Shown here: piece after piece, positions 5,924 to 11,822 of the stretch
How the letters are laid out: each line of letters begins with the position of its first letter
Position numbering within the stretch: position 1 is the first letter of the stretch
Assembly: GCA_043781315.1 (NCBI GenBank)
Contig: JAYWBR010000295.1
Location: forward strand, 1 to 13,273
DNA from: CAIQOK01 sp043781315
Lineage (GTDB): Bacteria > Verrucomicrobiota > Verrucomicrobiia > Limisphaerales > CAIQOK01
Direction: 5' to 3'
DNA length: 13,273 bases
Notes under the pieces: model-generated
Databases searched by the model: none
The model's input: the letters and a program-made list of their open reading frames with translations, nothing else
Told to the model about the DNA's origin: nothing
Program-made: the position numbers and the translations under genes

Positions 5924-6289
5924 ATGAGAACTGACAAGAAACAAAAGTTGCTGCAACTCCGTCACTGGCGTTTGCGGAAAAAAGTCATCGGCTCCGCCGT
6001 GCGTCCGCGCATGAGCGTGTGCTTCACGAACGAGAACATTTATGTTCAGTTCATTGACGACGCCATTGGCAAGACGATTGCCGCCGCCACGACGACCAGC
6101 AAGGCCACTCCCAACAAGGAAAAGCTCGCTGCCAACGTAATCAGCGCGAAGACAATTGGCACGCTGGCCGCCCAGAACGCAATTGCGAAGGGCATCAAGG
6201 AAGTCGTGTTTGACCGCGGGGGCGCGCGTTATCACGGCAAAGTCAAAGCCCTGGCTGACGCCGCGCGCGAAGCCGGACTTAAATTTTAA
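5924..6289 (+). CDS. rplR: 50S ribosomal protein L18
   Basis: L18 binds 5S rRNA together with L5 in the central protuberance. The 121-residue protein has the basic N-terminal region (RTDKKQKLLQLRHWRLRKKV), RPRMSVCFTNENIYVQFIDD (28-47), and the C-terminal block EVVFDRGGARYHGKVKALAD (93-112) ending EAGLKF. Length is normal (E. coli 117). The start codon has no Shine-Dalgarno site and is preceded by a hairpin. Confidence 0.98.
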   Translation: MRTDKKQKLLQLRHWRLRKKVIGSAVRPRMSVCFTNENIYVQFIDDAIGKTIAAATTTSKATPNKEKLAANVISAKTIGTLAAQNAIAKGIKEVVFDRGGARYHGKVKALADAAREAGLKF

Positions 6290-6308
6290 CCATTAAACGA
6301 TAAATACT

Positions 6309-6962
6309 GTGGCTGAAGAAACGAACATTGTACCGCCGACGAATACTCCGGCTCCCGCTCCGGCTCCGACGTCGGGCGGCGGAGATTACCAATCACGCGG
6401 TCCCCGTGGGCCGCGTCGTGGCAAGCCGCGCGACAACCAGGATCAGGGCCAGGGCGATGGCATGGTTGAAAAGGTTGTTTTCATCAACCGCTCCGCCAAG
6501 GTCGTTAAGGGCGGACGCCGGTTCAGCTTCAGCGCGCTCGTCGTCATCGGCGACAAGGCCGGACGCGTCGGCATCGGTCTCGGCAAATCCACCGAAGTGT
6601 CAGATGCGATCAAGAAGGGCGGCGAAGACGCCCGCAACCACATGGTGAGCGTTTCGTTGAAAGGCCCGACCATTCCGCATGAGGTTTATTGCCGCTACGG
6701 CGGCGCAAAAGTTTTGCTGCGTCCGGCTTCCCCGGGAACGGGCATCATCGCCGGCAAAACCGTGCGCGCCGTGCTCGAATCCGTCGGCATCAAGGACATC
6801 CTGAGCAAGTCGCTCGGTTCCAGCAACGCCGCCAACGTGGTCAAGGCCACGCTGAAAGGCCTGTTGAGCCTGCGTTTGCAGGAAGACATTTACAAGAGCC
6901 GCGGTCTGCAGATGAAAAAAGTTGAAGCTCCGAAGGCTCCGGAAGCAACTCCTGCTGCTTAA
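6309..6962 (+). CDS. rpsE: 30S ribosomal protein S5 with N-terminal extension
   Basis: S5 acts in decoding accuracy and, with S3 and S4, surrounds the mRNA entry site. The 217-residue protein (E. coli 167) has a Pro/Ala, Gly and Arg-rich lead of about 50 residues, then the dsRNA-binding-like domain KVVFINRSAKVVKGGRRFSF (55-74) with GDKAGRVGIGLGKSTEV, and the C-terminal domain LRPASPGTGIIAGKTVRAVL. A short Ala/Pro tail ends it. The start is GTG (6309), the only GTG start in the window. The extension stays in frame and in the same codon style. rplO follows after 5 nt, with no rpmD between. Confidence 0.96.
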   Translation: MAEETNIVPPTNTPAPAPAPTSGGGDYQSRGPRGPRRGKPRDNQDQGQGDGMVEKVVFINRSAKVVKGGRRFSFSALVVIGDKAGRVGIGLGKSTEVSDAIKKGGEDARNHMVSVSLKGPTIPHEVYCRYGGAKVLLRPASPGTGIIAGKTVRAVLESVGIKDILSKSLGSSNAANVVKATLKGLLSLRLQEDIYKSRGLQMKKVEAPKAPEATPAA

Positions 6963-6967
6963 TTTTT

Positions 6968-7486
6968 ATGCGATTACACGATCTCAAACCTCGTCCGGGT
7001 GCCAAACACCGCCGCAAGCGGCTCGGTCAGGGCGAATCCAGCGGGCGCGGCAAAACGGCCGGGCGCGGTGGCAAGGGCCAGACAGCCCGTTCCGGCAGCT
7101 CCATCCGCATCGGTTTCGAAGGCGGTCAGATGCCCCTCATTCGGCGCATCCCCAAGCGCGGTTTCAACAACACGCGCCACGCCACGACCTACATTCCGGT
7201 GAACCTGGAATCGTTGAACGTGTTTGAAGACGGCGCGAAAGTGGACGCGGCGGCTTTGAAGGCGCTCGGCTTGGCCAACGGCCCCGGTGCCGGCGTGAAA
7301 ATTCTCGGCAACGGCGAAGTCACGAAGAAGTTGTCCGTCATCGCCCACGCGTTCAGCGCCACTGCGCGCACGAAGATTGAAGCCAAGGGCGGCACCTGCG
7401 AAGTGGTGGTCACTTTCAAGGACCAAGTCAAGGCGGACGCCGCGAAAAAGGTGGTCGTCGCTAAAAAAGCGGCCGCCGCTAAGTAA
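6968..7486 (+). CDS. rplO: 50S ribosomal protein L15
   Basis: L15 is a late-assembly large-subunit protein with a long basic, glycine-rich N-terminal arm threaded into 23S rRNA. The 172-residue product starts LHDLKPRPGAKHRRKRLGQG and continues with SGRGKTAGRGGKGQTARSG (25-43), then IGFEGGQMPLIRRIPKRGF (48-66) and the C-terminal globular part with GAGVKILGNGEVTKKLSV. It is longer than E. coli L15 (144), mostly through an Ala/Lys tail. The start context is AATTTTTATG. Confidence 0.97.
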   Translation: MRLHDLKPRPGAKHRRKRLGQGESSGRGKTAGRGGKGQTARSGSSIRIGFEGGQMPLIRRIPKRGFNNTRHATTYIPVNLESLNVFEDGAKVDAAALKALGLANGPGAGVKILGNGEVTKKLSVIAHAFSATARTKIEAKGGTCEVVVTFKDQVKADAAKKVVVAKKAAAAK

Positions 7487-7506
7487 TTTAATCCGCCCAC
7501 CCCACC

Positions 7507-8877
7507 ATGTTTCGCAACATCGTCACGACGTTCGGCAATTGCTTCAAGATTCCGGAATTAAAATCCCGGATTTTGTTCACTGTCGGCGTGCTCGCGATCT
7601 GCCGGCTGGCGGCGCTCATTCCACTTCCTTGGTTGAACGGCGCGGCGCTGGCCGACTACATGGAGAAGAACGACCGCGGCGGCGTGCTGGGCATGTTCAG
7701 CATGTTCACCGGCGGCGGCATGGAGCATTGCGCGATCGGCTCGCTTGGCATCATGCCCTACATCAGCGCGACCATCATCATCCAGTTGTTGAGCGCGGTG
7801 ATTCCTTCGTTGAGCAAGATGGCGCGCGAAGAAGGCGGCCGCACCAAGATCATCCAATACGGACGCTACCTGACCGTGCTGTTGTGCATCGGCTGGGGCG
7901 CGGCGTCGGCGATCGGCTGGGAACATCCCGGCAATATTTTCAACGGCTTCCAGGGCAAGCTCGTGGTCTATGACAACATCTGGCTGTATCGCATCCTGAC
8001 GGTGATCGCGCTGACGGCGGGCACCATGCTGCTGATGTGGCTGGGCGAGCAGATCACCGAGCGCGGCATCGGCAACGGCATTTCTTTGATCATCACGATC
8101 AACATTCTCGCGCGTCTGCCGCAGGCGGCGCAGGGTCTTTACGACATGTTTTGGGGAGCGGCAGCGGGAGGGAAGGGTAGCAATACCATCAATGTCGCCA
8201 TGCTATTGATTCTCTTGGCGACTGTTATCGGAATTGTCATCGCCATCACCCAGGCACAGCGGAAAATTCCCGTTCAATACGCCCAGCGCGCCGTGGGCCG
8301 CAAAGTTTATTCCGGCGGCACCTCGTTCATGCCGCTGCGGGTGAACTATCCCGGCGTGATGCCGATCATTTTTGCCGGCGCCGTGCTGATGTTTCCGCAG
8401 CAGATTCTCCTGCTCCTGGGCAAGAGCCTGAACCAGCCGTTCCTGGCGGAACTGGCCCGCAAGTTGTCCCAGGGTTCGCCGCTTTATCTGACGCTGTATT
8501 CGCTGATGATTCTCGCCTTCTCATACTTCTGGGTCGCCACGCAGTTCAATGAAATCCAGATCGCCGACGATTTGAAAAAGAACGGCGGCTACATTCCCGG
8601 CGTGCGTCCCGGCCAGGCGACGAGCGACTACCTGCACAATTCAATGAGCCGGATCACGCTGGCGGGCGCGGTGATTCTCTGTGTCATCGCGGTGATTCCG
8701 CAGGTCCTTTACGACCTGATGGGCATGCCGAACGCGGTCGCGCAGTTCTTCGGCGGCACGAGCATGTTGATCACGGTGGGCGTGCTGCTCGACACCATGC
8801 GCCAGATGGAATCGCATTTGTTGATGCGCCATTACGACGGCTTTCTGAAGAAGGGCAAGTTGAAGGCCCGCTTTTAG
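7507..8877 (+). CDS. secY: protein translocase channel subunit SecY
   Basis: SecY is the membrane channel of the Sec translocon, working with SecE, SecG and SecA. The 456-residue protein shows about ten hydrophobic segments, roughly at 22-42, 79-100, 120-138, 158-180, 187-205, 228-250, 282-305, 326-347, 383-405 and 411-430. Signatures include GIMPYISATIIIQLL (81-95), RKIPVQYAQRAVGRKVYSGG (252-271) and FMPLRVNYPGVMPIIFAG. Arg367 in GVRPG matches the key cytoplasmic-loop Arg357 of E. coli. The end MESHLLMRHYDGFLKKGK is typical. The start follows a C-rich stretch (CCCACCCCACC), unlike the A/T-rich contexts of its neighbours. No adk follows. Confidence 0.98.
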   Translation: MFRNIVTTFGNCFKIPELKSRILFTVGVLAICRLAALIPLPWLNGAALADYMEKNDRGGVLGMFSMFTGGGMEHCAIGSLGIMPYISATIIIQLLSAVIPSLSKMAREEGGRTKIIQYGRYLTVLLCIGWGAASAIGWEHPGNIFNGFQGKLVVYDNIWLYRILTVIALTAGTMLLMWLGEQITERGIGNGISLIITINILARLPQAAQGLYDMFWGAAAGGKGSNTINVAMLLILLATVIGIVIAITQAQRKIPVQYAQRAVGRKVYSGGTSFMPLRVNYPGVMPIIFAGAVLMFPQQILLLLGKSLNQPFLAELARKLSQGSPLYLTLYSLMILAFSYFWVATQFNEIQIADDLKKNGGYIPGVRPGQATSDYLHNSMSRITLAGAVILCVIAVIPQVLYDLMGMPNAVAQFFGGTSMLITVGVLLDTMRQMESHLLMRHYDGFLKKGKLKARF

Positions 8878-8936
8878 TGAAACGTGAAAAGTGAAACGTG
8901 AATTAACGCTTCACGATTCACGGATCACGCCTCACG
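8877..8936. repeat. 7-bp-periodic imperfect palindrome in the secY-map gap
   Basis: The left arm is four units starting at 8877, 8884, 8891 and 8898, each GTGAA plus two variable bases; as pairs they form a 14-bp tandem repeat, with GTGAAACGTGAA exact at 8877-8888 and 8891-8902. The right arm is four inverted units starting at 8910, 8917, 8924 and 8931 (TTCACG, TTCACG, ATCACG, CTCACG). The arms can pair in four blocks of 4-6 bp separated by short symmetric mismatches around a 7-nt loop (8903-8909). The element fills the whole 60-nt gap, overlaps the last base of the secY stop and ends 1 nt before the map ATG. Confidence 0.8.
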
Positions 8937-8937
8937 C

Positions 8938-9711
8938 ATGATCATTCTCAAGACCGAGCGGGATTTGGCAGTGATGCGGCCCGCGTGCGCGGTGGCCAGT
9001 GCGGTGTTGAACGAAGTGGCCACGTTCATCCGGCCGGGATTGACGACGAAGCAGGTGGATGAGTTTGCCGGCGAGCGGATCAAGAGTTACGGCGCCCGGA
9101 GCGCGTTCCTTGGGTATCGCAAGTATCCGTGTCAGATCTGCATCTCGGTGAACGAGCAGGTTGTTCACGGCCTGGCTAACGACAGCCAGTTGAAATTTGG
9201 GGACATTGTTAGTTTGGATGTCGGCGTGGTCTATAACGGTTTTATCGGTGACACGGCCAAGACGGTTGCGGTTGGCGGTTGCGGTTTGATTGCGCAGCAG
9301 TTGATGGATGTGACGGAGAAGTCACTCTACGAAGGCATCGCGCAGGCGCTGCCGGGGAACCGGGTCGTGGATATTTCGCGCGCGATTCAAAAGTACGTTG
9401 AAGGCAACGGCTACAGCGTCGTGCGGGAATTTGTCGGTCATGGGGTCGGTCGGACGATGCATGAAGAGCCGCAGGTGCCGAATTTTGTGGACGGGAAAAA
9501 GTCCGAGAAGTTGCGGCCAGGCATGACCATCGCCATCGAGCCGATGGTGAACGCGGGTCGGCCCGACGTAAAAATTTTGAAAGACGGCTGGACAGTGGTG
9601 ACGCAGGATGGTTCACTGTCCGCTCATTTTGAACACACGGTTTTGATCACCGAAGGTGAACCGGAGATTTTGACATGGCCGGAGAAAGTGCCTTCAAAGT
9701 TGTCGGCGTAG
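8938..9711 (+). CDS. map: methionine aminopeptidase, type I
   Basis: MAP removes the initiator methionine from nascent proteins with small second residues, using two metal ions. The 257-residue protein (E. coli 264) has all five metal ligands: Asp94 (SLDVG), Asp105 (GDTAK), His168 (GHGVG), Glu201 (IEPM) and Glu232 (HFEHT). The catalytic or substrate-contact His77 (VVHG) and His175 (MHEEP) are also present. There is no N-terminal SH3/zinc-finger extension. Its 3' end overlaps infA by 37 nt. The start is directly after a heptad palindrome, with no Shine-Dalgarno site. Confidence 0.98.
   Translation: MIILKTERDLAVMRPACAVASAVLNEVATFIRPGLTTKQVDEFAGERIKSYGARSAFLGYRKYPCQICISVNEQVVHGLANDSQLKFGDIVSLDVGVVYNGFIGDTAKTVAVGGCGLIAQQLMDVTEKSLYEGIAQALPGNRVVDISRAIQKYVEGNGYSVVREFVGHGVGRTMHEEPQVPNFVDGKKSEKLRPGMTIAIEPMVNAGRPDVKILKDGWTVVTQDGSLSAHFEHTVLITEGEPEILTWPEKVPSKLSA
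9663..9666 (+). promoter_or_regulatory. Shine-Dalgarno-like GGAG for infA inside map
   Basis: GGAG at 9663-9666 lies 8 nt before the infA ATG at 9675, inside the last codons of map. It is the only well-placed purine-rich Shine-Dalgarno candidate I find before any gene in this window. It supports ATG 9675 as the infA start, although it may be partly a by-product of the map codons Pro-Glu. Confidence 0.5.
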
Positions 9712-9899
9712 TCGTCGAAGTGCTGCCCCGGCAGACGTATCGGGTGGAACTGGCCAACGGCCACCGTTTGCTGGCGTTTGTGTCAGCGCGGCAGTTGAAA
9801 GAATTTGCCGGACTCAAGTCCGGAGAAACAGTGAAATTGCAGATGTCGCCCGGCGATTTGTCGCAGGGGCGAATCATCGTCGGAACGAAACAGATTTAA
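9675..9899 (+). CDS. infA: translation initiation factor IF-1
   Basis: IF-1 is an OB-fold protein that binds the 30S A site during initiation and helps IF-2 and IF-3. The 74-residue protein (E. coli 72) has GVVVEVLPRQTYRVELANGH (11-30), AFVSARQLKEF, the loop GETVKLQMSPGDLSQGRI (50-67) and a short end. The divergent N-terminus (MAGESAFKVV instead of MAKEDxIE) is encoded in the 37-nt overlap with map, so its sequence is constrained by two reading frames. rpmJ follows after one base. Confidence 0.95.
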   Translation: MAGESAFKVVGVVVEVLPRQTYRVELANGHRLLAFVSARQLKEFAGLKSGETVKLQMSPGDLSQGRIIVGTKQI

Positions 9900-9900
9900 T

Positions 9901-10014
9901 ATGAAAGTTCGCGCATCAGTAAAAAAACTTTGCGAAAATTGCAAGATCGTGAAACGCAAGGGCGTCATTCGCGTCATTTGCAGCAACAAGCGGCACAAGC
10001 AGCGTCAGGGTTAA
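9901..10014 (+). CDS. rpmJ: 50S ribosomal protein L36, zinc-binding type
   Basis: L36 is the smallest large-subunit protein and stabilises rRNA near helix 89-91. The 37-residue product MKVRASVKKLCENCKIVKRK... keeps all four zinc ligands: Cys11, Cys14, Cys27 and His32, in the CX2C-X12-CX4H spacing of the C-plus class. It ends HKQRQG, as usual. It starts one base after the infA stop and is followed by 13 nt and rpsM, the standard infA-rpmJ-rpsM order. Confidence 0.97.
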   Translation: MKVRASVKKLCENCKIVKRKGVIRVICSNKRHKQRQG

Positions 10015-10027
10015 ACTTAAAGAATTT

Positions 10028-10423
10028 ATGGCACGTATCATTGGTGTTGAAGTCCCGCCGAACAAGCGCATTGACATTGCGCTGCGCTACATCTACGGCA
10101 TCGGTCCAAAAAACGCCGTGGACATTTTGATCCACGCGAAGATTGATCCCAGCGTCCGCGCGAAGGATCTGACCGAGGCGCAGCTCTCCCAGATCGTGCA
10201 CGCGATCCAGGACGGCAAATATGTCATCGAAGGCGATCTGCGCCGCGAACTCGGCATGAACCTCAAGCGCCTGCAGGGCATCAAATGCTATCGCGGCGTC
10301 CGCCACATGCGCAGCCTGCCCGTCCGCGGCCAGCGCACCCAGACCAATTCCCGCACCCGCAAAGGTCCGCGCAAGACGGTCGGCGTGACCCGCAACCCGA
10401 GCGCCAAGGCCGGCATTCACTGA
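10028..10423 (+). CDS. rpsM: 30S ribosomal protein S13
   Basis: S13 is at the top of the small-subunit head; it contacts P-site tRNA and L5 and forms intersubunit bridges. The 131-residue protein starts MARIIGVEVPPNKRIDIAL, has the helix-hairpin-helix-like RYIYGIGPKNAVDIL (20-34), and the signature LKRLQGIKCYRGVRHMRSLP (79-98) followed by GQRTQTNSRTRKG (101-113). The basic C-terminal tail is slightly longer than in E. coli (118) and ends KAGIH. The start context is GAATTTATG. In E. coli the S4 repression site lies in the rpsM leader; the 13-nt gap here is too short to hold it alone. Confidence 0.98.
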   Translation: MARIIGVEVPPNKRIDIALRYIYGIGPKNAVDILIHAKIDPSVRAKDLTEAQLSQIVHAIQDGKYVIEGDLRRELGMNLKRLQGIKCYRGVRHMRSLPVRGQRTQTNSRTRKGPRKTVGVTRNPSAKAGIH

Positions 10424-10426
10424 TTC

Positions 10427-10457
10427 ATTTTTGATTTAAGCTTTCCGATTTACGATT
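10427..10457. repeat. heptad-periodic repeat in the rpsM-rpsK gap
   Basis: Units of 7 bp start at 10427 (ATTTTTG), 10434 (ATTTAAG), 10441 (CTTTCCG) and 10448 (ATTTACG), with a partial unit ATT at 10455 reaching the rpsK ATG. The spaced pattern is A-T-T-T-N-N-G. Read on the minus strand the best unit is CGTAAAT, the same heptamer (rotated) as in the rpsK-rpsD gap but in opposite orientation. It fills nearly all of the 34-nt gap. Confidence 0.65.
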
Positions 10458-11066
10458 ATGGCCGACGAGAAAAAGAAACCCGCTTCCAAAAGCGAAACCA
10501 AACCCGAAGCTGCTGCCAAGCCGGCGGACGAAACCAAGCCGCAACGCAAGGGGCCGCCAAAAGTGCCCGGCGCTCCGGGTGCTCCCGGTGCCACCCCGGC
10601 CGGAGAAGCTCCGAAGACGGACGCCGCGATTGCCGCCGCCGGCTCCGCGCCGACCGCCGCCGAACTGCTCGCCGACGACATGGCCGGCAAGAAGATCGTC
10701 AAGGCCAAGGGTGCCAAGAACATTTCCGTTGGCATCGCCAACATCCTCGCGACGTTCAACAACACGCAGGTCAGCATCACCGACATGCACGGCAATCTGC
10801 TCGGCTGGTCGAGCGCCGGTCGTGTGGGCTTCAAGGGTTCCCGCAAGAGCACTGCTTACGCCGCGCAACAGGTGGCGCAGGACGCCGCCCGGCAGGCGAT
10901 GTCCCACGGCATGAAGGAAGTTGAAATCCGCGTCAAGGGTCCGGGATCCGGCCGTGAATCCGCCATCCGCGCCTTGCAGGCGATCGGCTTGGAAATCAGC
11001 ACCATCAAAGACATCACACCCATTCCGCACAATGGCTGCCGCCCGCGCAAACAGCGCCGCGTGTAG
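10458..11066 (+). CDS. rpsK: 30S ribosomal protein S11 with long N-terminal extension
   Basis: S11 is on the small-subunit platform near the mRNA exit and the 16S 3' end. The 202-residue protein is far longer than E. coli S11 (129). The conserved core begins near residue 80 and includes ISVGIANILATFNNTQVSIT (89-108), GFKGSRKSTAYAAQ, RVKGPGSGRESAIRAL and the terminal TPIPHNGCRPRKQRRV. The NG at 191-192 matches the E. coli isoaspartate site. The roughly 75-residue lead is Lys/Glu/Pro/Ala-rich with a collagen-like PGAPGAPGA stretch and is probably disordered. No internal start near residue 75 has a better context than ATG 10458. Confidence 0.93.
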   Translation: MADEKKKPASKSETKPEAAAKPADETKPQRKGPPKVPGAPGAPGATPAGEAPKTDAAIAAAGSAPTAAELLADDMAGKKIVKAKGAKNISVGIANILATFNNTQVSITDMHGNLLGWSSAGRVGFKGSRKSTAYAAQQVAQDAARQAMSHGMKEVEIRVKGPGSGRESAIRALQAIGLEISTIKDITPIPHNGCRPRKQRRV

Positions 11067-11069
11067 GAA

Positions 11070-11097
11070 ATCGTCAATCGTAATTCATCAATCGTAA
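11070..11097. repeat. heptad-periodic repeat in the rpsK-rpsD gap
   Basis: Units of 7 bp start at 11070 (ATCGTCA), 11077 (ATCGTAA), 11084 (TTCATCA) and 11091 (ATCGTAA). TCAATCGTAA is repeated exactly at 11074-11083 and 11088-11097, a 14-bp period equal to two heptads. The decamer AATCGTAAAT at 11090-11099 is the exact reverse complement of 10448-10457 before rpsK, so rpsK is flanked by inverted copies of one repeat type. It fills most of the 37-nt gap before rpsD. Confidence 0.7.
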
Positions 11098-11103
11098 ATT
11101 TTT

Positions 11104-11715
11104 ATGGCTCGTTATACAGGTCCCCGCGTTCGCATCAGCCGCCGTTTCGGCATTCCGATTTTCGGCCCGTCCAAATATTTGGAACGCCGCAACTACGGTC
11201 CCGGCGTCCACGGCCCCAAGTCCGCCCGCCGCAAGCACACCGATTATGGTCTCGGTCTGATCGAAAAACAGAAGCTCCGCTTTTTCTACGGGCTGATGGA
11301 AAAGCAGTTTCGTGGTGTTTATCAAAAGGCGCTGCGGCGTCGCGGTGTCACCGGTGAACAGATGCTCCAGATTTTGGAGACGCGCTTGGACAACGTGGTT
11401 TACCACCTTGGCTTTGCGAGCTCCCGCGCCGGTGCGCGTCAGATGGTGACGCACGGCCACGTCCAGGTGAACGGCAAGAAGGTCAACATTCCGTCCTACG
11501 CGCTCAAGGTGAACGAAGTCGTCACCGCGAAGAACCACAACGTCTCGCGGCAGTTGGCGACCAAGGGTTTTGAAGTGTCCACCAGCCGCGTGGTGCCGGA
11601 CTGGCTCTCCCTGAACAAGGAAGAGTTCAAGGGCGTCGTGATGCGCATTCCGACGCGCGGAGAGATCAACCCGATTGCCAACGAACAGGCCGTCGTCGAA
11701 TTTTATTCCCGTTAA
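11104..11715 (+). CDS. rpsD: 30S ribosomal protein S4, zinc-free type
   Basis: S4 nucleates 16S rRNA 5'-domain assembly and lines the mRNA entry site; in E. coli it represses the alpha operon. The 203-residue protein (E. coli 206) begins MARYTGPRVRISRRFGIPIF, has no N-terminal zinc-binding Cys cluster, and carries the S4 RNA-binding domain with RLDNVVYHLGFASSRAGARQ (94-113) and GHVQVNGKKVNIPSY (118-132). It ends IANEQAVVEFYSR. The start context is AATTTTTATG, and a 107-nt gap separates it from rpoA. Confidence 0.98.
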   Translation: MARYTGPRVRISRRFGIPIFGPSKYLERRNYGPGVHGPKSARRKHTDYGLGLIEKQKLRFFYGLMEKQFRGVYQKALRRRGVTGEQMLQILETRLDNVVYHLGFASSRAGARQMVTHGHVQVNGKKVNIPSYALKVNEVVTAKNHNVSRQLATKGFEVSTSRVVPDWLSLNKEEFKGVVMRIPTRGEINPIANEQAVVEFYSR

Positions 11716-11728
11716 TCCAAACTGAACC

Positions 11729-11744
11729 GTCCCGCTTGCGGGGC
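11729..11744 (+). promoter_or_regulatory. hairpin with CUUG tetraloop downstream of rpsD
   Basis: GTCCCG (11729-11734) pairs with CGGGGC (11739-11744), including one G-U pair, around loop CTTG closed by G-C. G(CUUG)C is a known extra-stable RNA tetraloop. The segment TGAACCGTC leading into the stem also leads into the hairpin before rplE, which suggests a related element. An A-run, not a T-run, follows, so it is not a + strand intrinsic terminator; it could protect the rpsD mRNA 3' end or pause transcription. Confidence 0.5.
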
Positions 11745-11759
11745 AAAAACAATTACACG

Positions 11760-11796
11760 GGCCTTTCCGGCTCCGGGAATAAATTCCGGAAAGGTC
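11760..11796 (+). promoter_or_regulatory. stem-loop in the rpoA leader
   Basis: CCTTTCCGG (11762-11770) and CCGGAAAGG (11786-11794) are perfect inverted repeats; G11761-T11795 and G11760-C11796 extend them to an 11-pair stem with a 15-nt loop. A competing short hairpin is possible inside: GGAAT (11776-11780) with ATTCC (11783-11787), which would break the long stem. It lies 26 nt before the rpoA start, with no T-tract after it. The form suggests an mRNA structure affecting rpoA translation or stability; function is inferred. Confidence 0.55.
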
Positions 11797-11822
11797 AGCT
11801 TAAAATTGTTGAAAGATCAATT

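Noticed and set aside
8150..8270. Local shift in codon style within secY (more CTA, ACT, GTT, GGA codons) as a sign of recombination
   Set aside because: The stretch is a short, poorly conserved loop and the start of a membrane segment. The change is small and could be drift; the flanking SecY sequence is continuous.
8877..8936. CRISPR-like array in the secY-map gap
   Set aside because: The units are 7 bp, contiguous and palindromic, without spacers.
10566..10605. GC-rich tandem-like repeat in the rpsK 5' region as a separate repeat element
   Set aside because: It is explained by the Pro-Gly-Ala coding repeats of the S11 extension and stays in frame.
11736..11822. TTG start giving RpoA a 29-residue N-terminal extension
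   Set aside because: The extension is encoded by the hairpin-rich leader and does not resemble RpoA. ATG 11823 gives the typical alpha N-terminus. It remains formally possible since the frame is open.
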